DNA of 64,000 bases, from assembly GCF_000012945.1 (NCBI RefSeq), contig NC_007509.1, positions 1,116,001 to 1,180,000 of the forward strand, given 5' to 3'. Each line of letters begins with the position of its first letter. Position 1 is the first letter of the stretch. A program made the translations under genes and the position numbers. The notes below the pieces were generated by a model. The model was given only the letters and a program-made list of their open reading frames with translations. It was not told the DNA's origin and did not search any database. This DNA comes from Burkholderia lata (GTDB taxonomy: Bacteria; Pseudomonadota; Gammaproteobacteria; Burkholderiales; Burkholderiaceae). Below are positions 52,582-62,645 of this stretch, one piece after another.

Positions 52582-52672
52582 GACGATGGCGCAGGACGAG
52601 CGGCATCGGACCACGGGGGCTGCGTGCGGTTGATTGATTACCGCACGCAGTCCTCTCGTTCTCGCCCACACC

Positions 52673-53860
52673 TCACCGCGGCAACGTCCTCAACGACGAC
52701 GGCCCGCCCGTCAGCGCGATGCGCTTGCCCGTATCGTGCAGCTTGCCGCCTTCGACCGAATAGAGCGCCAGTTGCCGTTCGACGTTGAACTGCACGATCA
52801 CGTGGCGGCTGTCGGCCGTGAACACGATGCCTTGCGCGGCTTCGCCGCCGGGCAACTCGCTCACCTTCACGGCCTGCCCGTTGCGGATCTCGAACAGCAG
52901 CACCTTGCCGATCTTGTGGCGGCCCGGGTTGTCGGGCGTCAAGTTCGAGCCGTCCATCGCCTGCACGGCGATCCACTTCCCGTTCGGCGAGATCGCGACG
53001 CCTTCCGGCAGCGACGGCACCGTCAGGTACTGGACCGTGCGGAACGGCACGCGCGACACGTCGATCAGTGCGACCGAATCGGCGTCGCCCGCCAGCGTGC
53101 CCGTATAGCCCGGCAGCCCCGCGAGCCCGACGTTGCTGACGACCGCCCAGCGGTTGTCGCTCGACACGTCGATCGTGTAAGGCGCGACGCCGGTGCTCAG
53201 GCGCGACCCGCTGTCGGTCACCTTGCCGTCGTCGACGTTCAGCACCGCGATGCCCTGCTCGTCGCGCAGCGACACGAGCGCATGCTTGCCGTCGTGGGTG
53301 AAGCTGATCCCGGCCAGCCGCTTCTTGCCGATCTTCAGGTTGCCGTCGAGCGTCACGTTCGTGCCGTCGATGCGCAGGATCGACACGCTGCCGTCGACGT
53401 TTGCAACCAGCGCGAGCTTGCCCGAGCGGTCGATCGCGATCCCTTGCGGATGCGATCCGAGCTCGATGCGCGTGATCGACGGCGGCGCGGCGTCGAGATT
53501 CACGACCTGCAGGAACGTGTCGAACACGAGCTGCTTCGCGGCCGTGTCGTAGCGCGTCGGCGCGCCGACGAGCGCGAGCTTCGCGTCGGGCGTGATCGCG
53601 ACGGCTTGCGGCGGCCCCTGGATGCCGTTCTCGACGTCGACCTGCAGCGCGACCTTCGGCGGGAACGTGCTGGCGTCGAGCAGCGTCAGCGTGTCGGCGG
53701 GCGGCGAAGCCAGATAGGTGTCGCGGCCCTCGACGCGCTGGTACTTGCCGTCGTTGCCGGACACGATCCAGTCGGCGGCGTGGGCGGCAACGGCCGTCGT
53801 GGCGAGGGTCAGCGCGGCGAGCAGGCGCGCGCTGCGCGGGCGGAAAGGATTCGAATGCAT
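52673..53860 (-). CDS. Periplasmic YncE-like beta-propeller protein
   Basis: A 395-residue exported protein. The signal peptide ends near AAHA-ADW, residue 30. The mature part is a seven-bladed propeller of the YncE/cytochrome-d1-like type, with repeated blade strands (QAVAITPDAKLALVGAP; QGIAIDRSGKLALVANVDG; AGISFTHDGKHALVSLRDE; EGVAISPNGKWIAVQAMDG; QGIVFTADSRHVIVQFN). No heme-binding CxxCH is present. It is the last gene of the amine operon, 127 bases after the M81 gene. The role is unknown. Confidence 0.82.
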   Translation of the reverse strand: MHSNPFRPRSARLLAALTLATTAVAAHAADWIVSGNDGKYQRVEGRDTYLASPPADTLTLLDASTFPPKVALQVDVENGIQGPPQAVAITPDAKLALVGAPTRYDTAAKQLVFDTFLQVVNLDAAPPSITRIELGSHPQGIAIDRSGKLALVANVDGSVSILRIDGTNVTLDGNLKIGKKRLAGISFTHDGKHALVSLRDEQGIAVLNVDDGKVTDSGSRLSTGVAPYTIDVSSDNRWAVVSNVGLAGLPGYTGTLAGDADSVALIDVSRVPFRTVQYLTVPSLPEGVAISPNGKWIAVQAMDGSNLTPDNPGRHKIGKVLLFEIRNGQAVKVSELPGGEAAQGIVFTADSRHVIVQFNVERQLALYSVEGGKLHDTGKRIALTGGPSSLRTLPR

Positions 53861-53987
53861 GGCGGTCGGTTCTCCGGATCGGTTGCGGACGCAATGGATG
53901 GATCGACCCGGCTGCTCGACGGGTCGATGCCACCGCATGATGCCCGAAAGCCGGCAAATCCGGCGTCTCGCGCCCGGTTTGTTTCCG

Positions 53988-55490
53988 TCAATCCGCCCGT
54001 CGCGCGCCGGACGACCACTCGCCGACGTCGTCAAGCGGATACACGGGCCGCGCAAGCCGCTCGTAACGGAACAACCCGTAGTCCGAACCCGTCACGCCAC
54101 GGCTGTCGCACTCGACCAGCGCGGCCGCGTTCGGCACGAACACCGGCCGGCAATACATCCGCGATTTCAGCAGCAGGAAGCGCGCGCGGCGTGGATCGAC
54201 GCCGACGCTCTCGAACACGCCGAGATCCCACGGCTCCTGGGTACGCTCGCTGATGACCAGCGTGGCCGCGCCGATGTCGAGCACGGCCGTGCGGCCCATG
54301 TACGCGCGCTGGCCCGTGTAGGTCGGCCCCGCGATCACGTATTCGCCGTCGGTGAGCGCGCGCACGATGCCGGTCGCGCGAAACGGCGTGCGCCGCACGC
54401 CGCCGTGCGACGGCAGGCGGTTGCCGACCGGCACCGTAACGGTCGCGCCGACACCCGCGTCGATCAGCGCCGCGACGGCCTGCGGGTCGCACAGCGGCCC
54501 GCTGACGATGCCGTCCAGCCCGTGCGCGAGCGCGGCCTCGAGCAGATCCATCGTGTCGCACGGGCCGCCCGACATGCAGTTGTCGCCGTGATCGAGCATC
54601 AGCACGGGGCGATCCGCGCCACGCGCGAGCGTTGCAGCGTGCTCAACTGAATCGGTGAGCGTTGCGCTGCGGTAAACGAAGTCGTCACGCGCGTCCCAGA
54701 TCTGCCCTGCGATGCGCTCGGCCACCGCATCGGCCGCGGCCCGGTCGCCATCGGCCACCACGACGATGCTGATGCACGGCGCGGGAATGTCCGCGAGCGA
54801 GAAGCCGGGCAGCACCGATACGGCGAGCATCCCGTCGGCCTCGGCCGCGCGCGCGGCCTCCACCGCGCGCCGCATCGCGCCTTCCGCACTCGCGCTGCGC
54901 AGCGTCGACGTCATCAGCGGCGGCTGCCGCCACGCGAGCACGGGCCGCGCGCGGCCGTGCAGCCGGTCCAGCAGCACGCGCGCCGCATGCTCGCCGGTTT
55001 CATACATATCGACGTGCGGGTAGGTCTTGAAACTGACGATCACGTCCGCGTGGTCGATCATCTTCTGCGTGACGTTCCCGTGCAGGTCGAGCGCGACCGC
55101 GATCGGCGCGCCAGGCAGCGCCGCGCGCACGCGCTCGAGCAGGTCGCCCTCGCCGTCCGCGCTTTGTTCGGCAACCATCGCGCCGTGCAGGTCGAGCATC
55201 ACCGCATCGCAGCCGGGCGCTGCCGCGACGATCGCGTCGCAGATCGCCGCATACGCGTCAGCCGCGACGGGCCCGCTCGGGTTCGCGGCCGCCGATACGG
55301 GCGTCACGATCTCGGCGCCTTCACGCTCGGCCGCGTCGAGGAACGCGGCCATCGCGGTGCGCATGCCGCGATTCGCGCGATACGCGTCGTCGCCCCAGTC
55401 CGGGCCGTTGCGGCCGAACGCGGCAAGCGGCGTCGGCACCGGCGAGAACGTGTTGGTCTCGTGGTTCATCCGCGCGATCAGGATCTTCAT
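53988..55490 (-). CDS. M81-family (MlrC-type) metallopeptidase
   Basis: A 500-residue protein of the MlrC family, named for the linear-microcystin-degrading peptidase of Sphingomonas. The start MKILIARMNHETNTFSP is typical. A probable zinc site is in VMLDLHGAMVAE and LDLHGNVTQKM. The C-terminal domain has VLMLDHGDNCMSGGPCDTM. The start was set at MKILIAR because it begins the domain exactly. Related genes are frequent in amino-acid and amine uptake clusters; a small peptide or N-acyl amide substrate is more likely here than microcystin. Confidence 0.87.
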   Translation of the reverse strand: MKILIARMNHETNTFSPVPTPLAAFGRNGPDWGDDAYRANRGMRTAMAAFLDAAEREGAEIVTPVSAAANPSGPVAADAYAAICDAIVAAAPGCDAVMLDLHGAMVAEQSADGEGDLLERVRAALPGAPIAVALDLHGNVTQKMIDHADVIVSFKTYPHVDMYETGEHAARVLLDRLHGRARPVLAWRQPPLMTSTLRSASAEGAMRRAVEAARAAEADGMLAVSVLPGFSLADIPAPCISIVVVADGDRAAADAVAERIAGQIWDARDDFVYRSATLTDSVEHAATLARGADRPVLMLDHGDNCMSGGPCDTMDLLEAALAHGLDGIVSGPLCDPQAVAALIDAGVGATVTVPVGNRLPSHGGVRRTPFRATGIVRALTDGEYVIAGPTYTGQRAYMGRTAVLDIGAATLVISERTQEPWDLGVFESVGVDPRRARFLLLKSRMYCRPVFVPNAAALVECDSRGVTGSDYGLFRYERLARPVYPLDDVGEWSSGARRAD

Positions 55491-55657
55491 CGCACCCGGC
55501 CCTCCGTGCGCGCCGCCGTGCCGCGCGTGCCTTCGGTCGTCTCCATCGTCTGCATCGTCGAAATCCTCGCAATCAGTCCATCGATCCATCGATGAAAAGG
55601 GGCGCGGCGTCCCTTCCCGCAGGACGCCGCCGCCCGGTCAGCGCATTCGCGCGTCGC

Positions 55658-57082
55658 TCAAGCGTACCCTGTCGTGCCCTTCGTCTCCAGATACTCGACG
55701 AGGCCGAACTCCGCATATTCGCGGCCGTTGCCCGAGCGCTTGTAGCCACCGAACGGCGCGGCCGGGTTCCACGGCGGGTAATTGATGTGGACGTTGCCGA
55801 CCCGCAGCCGCGCCGCCACCTTGCGCGCCCGCTCGGGATCCTTCGTCTGCACGTAGGCCGCGAGCCCGTAGACCGAATCGTTCGCGAGCGCGACAGCCTC
55901 GTCCTCGGTGCGGTAGGTCATGATCGCGAGCACCGGCCCGAAGATCTCCTCGCGTGCGATCGTCATGTCCGGCGTGACGTTCGAGAATACCGTCGGCCGC
56001 ACGTAGAACCCGTCGCCGAGCCCGTCCGGCCGCCCCGGGCCGCCGGCGACGAGCATGGCGCCTTCTTCGATCCCGAGCCGGATGAAGTGCTGGATCCGGT
56101 CGAACTGCGTGCGGCTGACCACCGGCCCGATGCCGGTTTCCGTCGACCGCGGGTCGCCGACGACCGTGCGTTCCGCCTCCCGCCGCGCGGCCTGCTCGGC
56201 CAGCGCCAGATGGTCAACATGCACGAGCATGCGCGTCGGCGCATTGCACGACTGGCCGCTGTTGCTGAAACAGCTGCGCACGCCGCGCGTGACCGCATCC
56301 TCGATGTCGGCGTCGGGCAGGATCAGGTTCGGGCTCTTGCTGCCGAGCTCCTGGTGCACGCGCTTCACGGTATCGGCGGCCGCCTTCGCGACTTCGACGC
56401 CCGCGCGCGTGGACCCGGTGAACGACACCATGTCGACATCCGGATGCCGCGACAGCGCGTCGCCCACTTCGTGCCCATAGCCGTGCACGAGGTTGAACAC
56501 GCCGGGCGGTACACCGGCCTCATCCAGGATCTCCGCGAACAGGATCGCGCTGAACGGCGCGATCTCGCTCGGCTTGAGCACCATCGTGCAGCCGGCCGCG
56601 AGCGCGGGCGCGACCTTGCACACGATCTGGTTGATCGGCCAGTTCCACGGCGTGATCAGCGCGCACACGCCGATCGGCTCGTGGGACACCAGCAGCGAAT
56701 CGGTCTGCGTGCTGAAACGGAACGACTGCAGCGCGCGGATCGTCTGTTCGAGGTGCGCGGTGCCAACCGCCGCCTGCGCCGCGCGCGCAAATGCGATCGG
56801 CGCGCCCATCCCCTGGCTGATCGTCTGCGCGACCTCCTCGTAGCGGTGCTGGTAGATCTCGAGCACGCGTCGCAGCAGCGCGACGCGCTCGTCCACCGGC
56901 CAACGCGAATACGTGTCGAAAGCCTGCTTCGCCGCGCCGACCGCGCGATCGACGTCGGCCGTGCCGCCAATCCTGAGCTGCGCATACGGCCGCGCCGTGC
57001 TCGGGTCGATCACGTCGATCGACCGAGAATCGGCCGGATCGAGCCACTGGCCATCGATATAGGACTGTTGTGACGTTCGCAT
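55658..57082 (-). CDS. NAD(P)-dependent aldehyde dehydrogenase
   Basis: A 474-residue aldehyde dehydrogenase. The catalytic residues are in place: N147 (PWNWP), K170, E245 (QELGSKSP) and nucleophile C279 (NSGQSCNAPTR). C-terminal GNVHINYPPWNPAAPFGGYKRSG completes the fold. In context it would oxidise the aldehyde made by the aminotransferase next to it. AGGAGC stands 6 bases before the ATG. The gap to the aminotransferase is 30 bases. Confidence 0.92.
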   Translation of the reverse strand: MRTSQQSYIDGQWLDPADSRSIDVIDPSTARPYAQLRIGGTADVDRAVGAAKQAFDTYSRWPVDERVALLRRVLEIYQHRYEEVAQTISQGMGAPIAFARAAQAAVGTAHLEQTIRALQSFRFSTQTDSLLVSHEPIGVCALITPWNWPINQIVCKVAPALAAGCTMVLKPSEIAPFSAILFAEILDEAGVPPGVFNLVHGYGHEVGDALSRHPDVDMVSFTGSTRAGVEVAKAAADTVKRVHQELGSKSPNLILPDADIEDAVTRGVRSCFSNSGQSCNAPTRMLVHVDHLALAEQAARREAERTVVGDPRSTETGIGPVVSRTQFDRIQHFIRLGIEEGAMLVAGGPGRPDGLGDGFYVRPTVFSNVTPDMTIAREEIFGPVLAIMTYRTEDEAVALANDSVYGLAAYVQTKDPERARKVAARLRVGNVHINYPPWNPAAPFGGYKRSGNGREYAEFGLVEYLETKGTTGYA

Positions 57083-57112
57083 CGAATGCTCCTGAAATGA
57101 AGGACGCCGCGC

Positions 57113-58510
57113 TCAGCGCGTTGCGCGTGCATAGGTGTCGACGAGGATGTCGCGGATCTTCGCGACGAACCACACGATCTCGTCGCGCGACATCACGAGC
57201 GGCGGCGAGAACTGCACGATCGGCGTGCCTTCGTGATCGACGCCCGCGCGGCACAGCAGCCCCGCGTCGAAGATCGCGGGTGCGAGCAGCGTCGACACGA
57301 ACGCCTGCGCGCTGACGCCGGCCGCCCAGCGGCGCGCGGCCTTGTCGGTCACGAGTTCGAGCGAGTAGTGATAGCCGTCGCCGCGCACGTCGCCGACGCA
57401 CGGCAGTTCGAGCAGGCCGTCGAGGGTCTGGCGGAACACGGCCTCATTGCTGCGGACGTTTTCGAGCACGCCTTCGCGCTCCATGATCGCGAGGTTCGCG
57501 AGCGCGGCCGTGCACGCGACCGGGTGGCCGCCGTAGGTCGCACCGTGCAGGAACATCTGCTGCGGGCCATTGAGCACCGTGTCGACGACCGTGTCGCTCG
57601 CGATCACGCCACCGAGCGGCACATAGCCCGACGCGATGCCTTTCGCGAACGTGATGATGTCCGGCTTCAGCCCGTAGCGCGCGGAGCCGAAATATTCGCC
57701 GAGCCGGCCGAACCCGCAGATCACCTCGTCGGCGACGAGCAGCACGCCGTGCCGGTCGCAAATGTCACGCAGCCCGGCCGCATAACCGGCCGGCGGCGTC
57801 AGGCTGCCGCCCGCGTTCTGCAGCGGCTCGACGACGAGCGCGGCGACGGTATCCGGCCCCTCCTGCACGATCAGCGATTCGATCTCGTCGAGCAGGTGGC
57901 GCGTGAACTGCGCTTCCGTCTCGCCCACCGGGCGGCCGTAGCGCTTCGTGTTGCCCACGTGCCGCACGCCCGACATCAGCGGCTCGAAATGCTTGCGGAA
58001 GTTCGTCATCCCGTTCAGCGCGAGCGCGCCGAACGACGTGCCGTGATACGCGACGCGCCGCGCGATGAACTTGCGCCGCTGCGGCTCGCCGCGCGACTGG
58101 TGATATTGGCGCACCAGCTTGATCGCCGATTCGTTCGACTCCGACCCGCTCGACGTGAAGAACACGCGGTTCAGGCCCTCCGGTGCGAGCGCCGCGAGCT
58201 TGTGCGCGAGCTTGATCGCCGGCTCGTGGCCGACACCCCAGTTGGTCGCGAACGGCAGCCGCACCATCTGCTCGCGGATCGCGTCGCCGATTTCCGCGCC
58301 GTGGCTGTAACCGACCTGCACGCAGTACAGCCCGGCCAGCCCGTCGAAGTAGCGCTTGCCGTTGCGGTCGACGAGCCAGCAGCCTTCGCCACGGTCGAAC
58401 ACGGTCAGCGCGTGGTCGCGATACGCATCGGCGTGCGTGAAATGCATCAGCAGGTGGCGTTTGCCGATGGCCTGCAGGTCCGCATCGAGATTGACGTCAA
58501 CAGCGTTCAT
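57113..58510 (-). CDS. Class III omega-aminotransferase (PLP)
   Basis: A 465-residue aminotransferase of the omega-amino-acid:pyruvate type. Key parts are the cofactor-binding FFTSSGSESNESAIKLVRQYHQ, the Asp in LLVADEVICGFGR, and the PLP lysine K290 in TFAKGIASGY. It would move the terminal amino group of a diamine or omega-amino acid to pyruvate. AAGGAGG precedes the ATG. It lies 57 bases after the permease gene. The pair with an aldehyde dehydrogenase and a PuuP-like permease suggests putrescine or a similar amine. Confidence 0.92.
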   Translation of the reverse strand: MNAVDVNLDADLQAIGKRHLLMHFTHADAYRDHALTVFDRGEGCWLVDRNGKRYFDGLAGLYCVQVGYSHGAEIGDAIREQMVRLPFATNWGVGHEPAIKLAHKLAALAPEGLNRVFFTSSGSESNESAIKLVRQYHQSRGEPQRRKFIARRVAYHGTSFGALALNGMTNFRKHFEPLMSGVRHVGNTKRYGRPVGETEAQFTRHLLDEIESLIVQEGPDTVAALVVEPLQNAGGSLTPPAGYAAGLRDICDRHGVLLVADEVICGFGRLGEYFGSARYGLKPDIITFAKGIASGYVPLGGVIASDTVVDTVLNGPQQMFLHGATYGGHPVACTAALANLAIMEREGVLENVRSNEAVFRQTLDGLLELPCVGDVRGDGYHYSLELVTDKAARRWAAGVSAQAFVSTLLAPAIFDAGLLCRAGVDHEGTPIVQFSPPLVMSRDEIVWFVAKIRDILVDTYARATR

Positions 58511-58567
58511 GGGTCGTTCCTCCTTCAGGGTTTCAGGGCCGGCGGCCGGCAGTCGGCCACCGGTCAT

Positions 58568-59959
58568 TCAATTCATCGACAGCGTCGGCGCCGGGCGCGT
58601 GAAGCCGCGCGTCAGCCACACGAGCTGGCAGAGTCCGAGCACGAGCCAGCCGGTGCCGACGTAGAACGTCTGGCGCGACAGGCCCGACCAGAGCCACACG
58701 TTCATCGCGAAGCCGATCGCCGGCATCACGCCGAACGTGATCCAGCCCGCGAAGCGGCGATGCTCGGGGCGGCACAGATAGCTGCGCATCACGCACAGGT
58801 TCACGACCGCGAACGCGACGAGCGCGCCGAAGCTGATCATCGTCGACGCGAGATCGAGCGTGATGAACAGCGCCGACAGCGACACGATGCCGACCGCGAG
58901 CGTCGCGCGCACTGGTGTGCGCAGCCGCGCATGCAGGTGGCCGAATACGCGTTCGGGTAGCACCCGGTCGCGGCCCATCGCGAACAGCACGCGCGTCACG
59001 CTCGCCTGCCCGGCCATCGCGCTCGCGAAACAGCCTGCCACGTACACCGCGACGAAGAACGCCGACAGCGTGCCGCCGCCGATACGTCGCATCAGTTCGA
59101 GGCTGGCCGAATCGAGATCCTTGAATGCGTGCCAGTCGGGAAACACCACTTGCCCGACGTAGGCGACCAGCATGAACAGCACGCCGCTCGCCAGCGTGCA
59201 GAGCAAGATCGCGCGCGGCACCGTACGCTTCGGCTCGCGTGTTTCCTCCGACAGCGTGGTGACCGCATCGAAGCCGAGGAACGACAGGCACAGGATCGCG
59301 GACCCGGCGAAGATCGCCCGCGCATCGCCCGACGACGGCAGCGCGACAGCCATCGACAGCCCTTCGCCCGCCGCGACCCGCGCGGAAGCGACGAAGAAGA
59401 TCGCGATGAACACGAGCTGGCTCGCGATCAGGATCAGGTTCACGCGATTGACGAGCCGGATGCCGACGATGTTCAGCCCGGTGATCAGCACGATGCTGCC
59501 GACGATCCACACGCCGGCCGGCACGCCCGGGAATATCTGCTTCATGTAGATGCCGATCGCGAGGTAGCTGATCATCGGGATGAACAGGTAGTCCATCAGC
59601 AATGCCCAGCCGACCATGAAGCCGGCCGACGTGCCGAAGTTGCGGCTCGCGAACGTATAGGCGGAGCCGGCGCTCGGCATCAGCCGCGCCATGTGGCCGT
59701 AGCTGCGCGCGGTGAACAGCATCGCGACCAGCGTGACCGCATACGCGGCCGTGAGATGCCCGTTCGTCTCGCTCGTGACGATCCCGTAGGTCGTGAACAC
59801 CGTCATCGGCAGCATGTACGCGAGGCCGAAGATCACCAGCGTCGCGAGCCCGAGCAGGTGCGGCTTGCGGCGTTCGTCCGCGTCGCCTCGCATTGCGTGC
59901 GCGCCGAAGTCATGCGTCGCGGCGGCTGATGCGTATCGACCTGGGCTGTCGTTGTCCAT
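58568..59959 (-). CDS. APC-family amino acid/putrescine permease
   Basis: A 463-residue inner-membrane carrier with about 12 membrane segments. APC motifs are visible: LGLATLVIFGLAYMLPMTVF at the first segment, SAGSAYTFASRNFG in segment 3, and FLGFDAVTTLSEETREPKRTVP between segments 6 and 7. It resembles the PuuP putrescine-importer branch. GAGGAC lies just before the ATG. It is the first gene of the operon and is divergent from the AraC regulator across 251 bases, which must contain both promoters. Confidence 0.88.
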   Translation of the reverse strand: MDNDSPGRYASAAATHDFGAHAMRGDADERRKPHLLGLATLVIFGLAYMLPMTVFTTYGIVTSETNGHLTAAYAVTLVAMLFTARSYGHMARLMPSAGSAYTFASRNFGTSAGFMVGWALLMDYLFIPMISYLAIGIYMKQIFPGVPAGVWIVGSIVLITGLNIVGIRLVNRVNLILIASQLVFIAIFFVASARVAAGEGLSMAVALPSSGDARAIFAGSAILCLSFLGFDAVTTLSEETREPKRTVPRAILLCTLASGVLFMLVAYVGQVVFPDWHAFKDLDSASLELMRRIGGGTLSAFFVAVYVAGCFASAMAGQASVTRVLFAMGRDRVLPERVFGHLHARLRTPVRATLAVGIVSLSALFITLDLASTMISFGALVAFAVVNLCVMRSYLCRPEHRRFAGWITFGVMPAIGFAMNVWLWSGLSRQTFYVGTGWLVLGLCQLVWLTRGFTRPAPTLSMN

Positions 59960-60210
59960 GCTGTCCTCACGTGGGTGGCGTTCACGGCTTCAACACTCGT
60001 TCGCCCGGTACGGCCGGCGGCGCACGACTGGAGGAAAGTGTGGTGCGCCAAAAAAACGACCACGAATGAGAAAAGCGGACGTAATCAGGGGATATTTCCG
60101 GACATGCCGCCGCATGGCGCGCCGGCGAGCCATGCATGCTGCGGTGCCGCACTGGCATTTTTCGGACATTCCGGCTATGTTCTACGCGACCCCGTCGCCC
60201 CGTCAGCCCC

Positions 60211-61305
60211 ATGAACAGCCGCTCCCATCCCAACCAGAGCCGGGCCGAACGCAGCCTGCGCTCGTCGCTCGGCCTCGCGCGTCCGGCCGGACGCCAGGAG
60301 GACATTCCCGCCACCGTCCACGCGATCGCGGTCGCGCTGGACGAGTGCCGCGTGCGGCATATCGACGGCGCCGCGCTGCTCGAAGGCACGGGGCTCGGCG
60401 CGGACGAAGTCGCGTCGCCGAACCTGCACGTGAATCGCGGCCAGGAGCAGCGCTGCTTCCACAACCTGCTGCAGTGCAGCGGCGTGCCGTCGATCGGGCT
60501 GTCGATCGGTGCGCGGCTGCACGTGTCGACGCTCGGCCTCGCCGGCTACGCGATGCTGATCAGCGGCTCGGTGATGCAGGCATTCCGGTGCATGGGCCAG
60601 TTTCCGCTGTTCATGGGGCTGTATTTCGACGTGCGTATCGATGCGCACGCGGACGGCATGAGCGTGACCATCAGCCGCTACAACGGCGAGCCCGATCTCG
60701 AGGTGTTCCAGGTCGACATGTGCCTGTCGAGCCTGCGCCTGATCGTGTCCGATCTCGTCGGCAAGCCGGTCTGGCCCGCGCAGGTGCAGCTCGCGCGCCG
60801 CACGCCGCGCAATGCGGCCGACTACGCGCGCCACTTCGGCTGCAAGATTGCGTTCAATGCGGGCGACAACCGGCTCGTGTTCACGTCGGTGAACGGCACG
60901 GAGATGCCGCTGCTCGCGAACGAAGTCAGTTTCAACGCGCTGCACGGGCAGTGCGAAGCGCTCGAGCGGCAGTGGGCCGCGTCGGTCGGCACGCGCTTTG
61001 CCGATCGCGCGAAGGAGTTGATGGCGCGCGACCTCGCGCGTTTCAAGTCGATGACGGCGCTCGCGAATGCGCTGCACCTGACGGAGCGCACGCTGCGCCG
61101 ACGGCTCGACAAGGACGGCCTCACGTTTCAGACGCTGCTCGACGACGTGCGCCGCGACGAGGCGGTGCGGATGCTGGACGACCCCGAGCTGACGGTCGCG
61201 GCGATTGCGGAGCGCCTCGGCTACAGCGAGCCGCGCAGTTTCCGCCATGCGTATCGGCGCTGGACCGGCAGGACGCCGCGCGCCGATCCGGACGTCAGCG
61301 AATGA
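60211..61305 (+). CDS. AraC-family regulator (OruR-like)
   Basis: A 364-residue regulator. The N-terminal PF12625-type ligand domain is recognisable (GLSIGARLHVSTLGLAGYAML; the DMCLSSLRLIV region). The C-terminal AraC DNA-binding domain has two helix-turn-helix units (FKSMTALANALHLTERTLRR and VAAIAERLGYSEPRSFRHAYRRW). It is divergent from the amine operon and is its probable activator. The start MNSRSHPN was chosen for position; no strong ribosome site precedes it. Confidence 0.88.
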   Translation: MNSRSHPNQSRAERSLRSSLGLARPAGRQEDIPATVHAIAVALDECRVRHIDGAALLEGTGLGADEVASPNLHVNRGQEQRCFHNLLQCSGVPSIGLSIGARLHVSTLGLAGYAMLISGSVMQAFRCMGQFPLFMGLYFDVRIDAHADGMSVTISRYNGEPDLEVFQVDMCLSSLRLIVSDLVGKPVWPAQVQLARRTPRNAADYARHFGCKIAFNAGDNRLVFTSVNGTEMPLLANEVSFNALHGQCEALERQWAASVGTRFADRAKELMARDLARFKSMTALANALHLTERTLRRRLDKDGLTFQTLLDDVRRDEAVRMLDDPELTVAAIAERLGYSEPRSFRHAYRRWTGRTPRADPDVSE

Positions 61306-61928
61306 GCCGGACGCGCCACGGCTTCGTGCGGATACACGGTGGCGCATGACCTTCAAGCATGACGCGAGGCCGCTCGCGAAATCCGTTTCGAGACGACGGT
61401 CGCGCCGATCAATTCGGAATTCGAATCATTTTCCATACGCCTGATCCGCCGCTGCTTCAGCGCACCCACACGATCGGCGGTGCGCATTCGCGATCGCCTC
61501 CAAGGTAGACGCGATCATTCGATTACTCTATACTCGCCCCAACTTCATCACAAAATGCATGATCTCGTGCGCAACGTGATGTCATTTCGCAATTCGTTGC
61601 GCATGCATCCGTTTCGCCACGTCAAGGGGGCCTCCGGCCCCAGCGGCAGGCTTCACGCCAGCCGCATCCATGCCGTCTTCACAGGACGGTGCCCTGCTCG
61701 AACGCGCCTCGCCGTTACGGCGCTGCCGGGCTGAACATGACAATCAGACGAACGCAGCGTTGCGTTCACTCGAACGCCAGTCGCACATCGTTGCGGCCGG
61801 CAGGACTGTTTCCGTCAGTTCAAATCGCGGCCATGCCGGGATCACGAACTTCCATCGCGGCGCCATCCGGCGTCAACGCGGCGCACGCCTGCGCGTGTGC
61901 CGCACCGAGATTGAGGGGGTGTATCTTC
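61306..61928. other. Gene-free stretch before the betaine-type ABC operon
   Basis: No gene is supported in these 623 bases. A -10-like TATACT stands at about 61529 in an AT-richer patch. No operator or RNA element was recognised. The last 240 bases stay open in the permease frame, but without a better start than 61929. Confidence 0.4.
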
Positions 61929-62645
61929 ATGACTCGACGCACTGTCCAGCTGTTGGGCAGCCTGATAGCCATCGTCGCCATCGCCTGGGCGCTCGCGCGC
62001 GGCATCGGCGCCGACACGTTCAGCCAGCGCGCGGACGATCTCGCGTACTACGCGGGCCAGCACATGCTGCTGGTCGTCTATTCAATGGCGCTCGCGATCG
62101 CCGTGGGCGTGCCGGCCGGCGTGCTGCTGAGCCGGCCGCGATTCCAGCATCAGGCCGAGCGCTTCATGCAGGTCTTCAACATCGGCAACACGATCCCGTC
62201 GCTTGCCGTGCTCGCCATCGCGCTCGGCATCTTCGGCATCGGCAACGTGCCCGCGATCGTCGCGCTGTTCCTCGCGTCGCTGCTGCCCATCACGCGCAAT
62301 ACCTACGAAGGCATGAAGAACGTGCCGGCCGCGCTGCGCGAAGCCGCGAAGGGCATCGGCATGACGGGCTGGCAATCGCTCGTGCGCGTGGAGTTGCCCG
62401 ATGCGCTGCCGATCATCGTCGGCGGCGTGCGCACCGCGCTCGCAATCAACGTCGGGACGGCCCCGCTCGCGTACCTGATCGGCGCCGACAGTCTCGGCTC
62501 GCTGATTTTCCCCGGCATCTATCTCGACAACCAGCCGCTGCTGCTGCTCGGCGCATCGCTCACCGCGATCCTCGCGCTCGTGCTGGACGGCATCGTCGCG
62601 GCCGGCAGCCGCCATTGGCTCGCACGCCACGGAGGTGCGGCATGA
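61929..62645 (+). CDS. Betaine/choline-type ABC importer permease
   Basis: A 238-residue permease of the OpuB/YehW-type quaternary-ammonium importers, with about five or six membrane segments. The ATPase-contact loop is EGMKNVPAALREAAKGIGMTGWQ. The fold is close to that of the partial permease at the end of the window. The start MTRRTVQLL was chosen because upstream sequence has no coding look. The stop overlaps the next start (ATGA). Confidence 0.88.
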   Translation: MTRRTVQLLGSLIAIVAIAWALARGIGADTFSQRADDLAYYAGQHMLLVVYSMALAIAVGVPAGVLLSRPRFQHQAERFMQVFNIGNTIPSLAVLAIALGIFGIGNVPAIVALFLASLLPITRNTYEGMKNVPAALREAAKGIGMTGWQSLVRVELPDALPIIVGGVRTALAINVGTAPLAYLIGADSLGSLIFPGIYLDNQPLLLLGASLTAILALVLDGIVAAGSRHWLARHGGAA

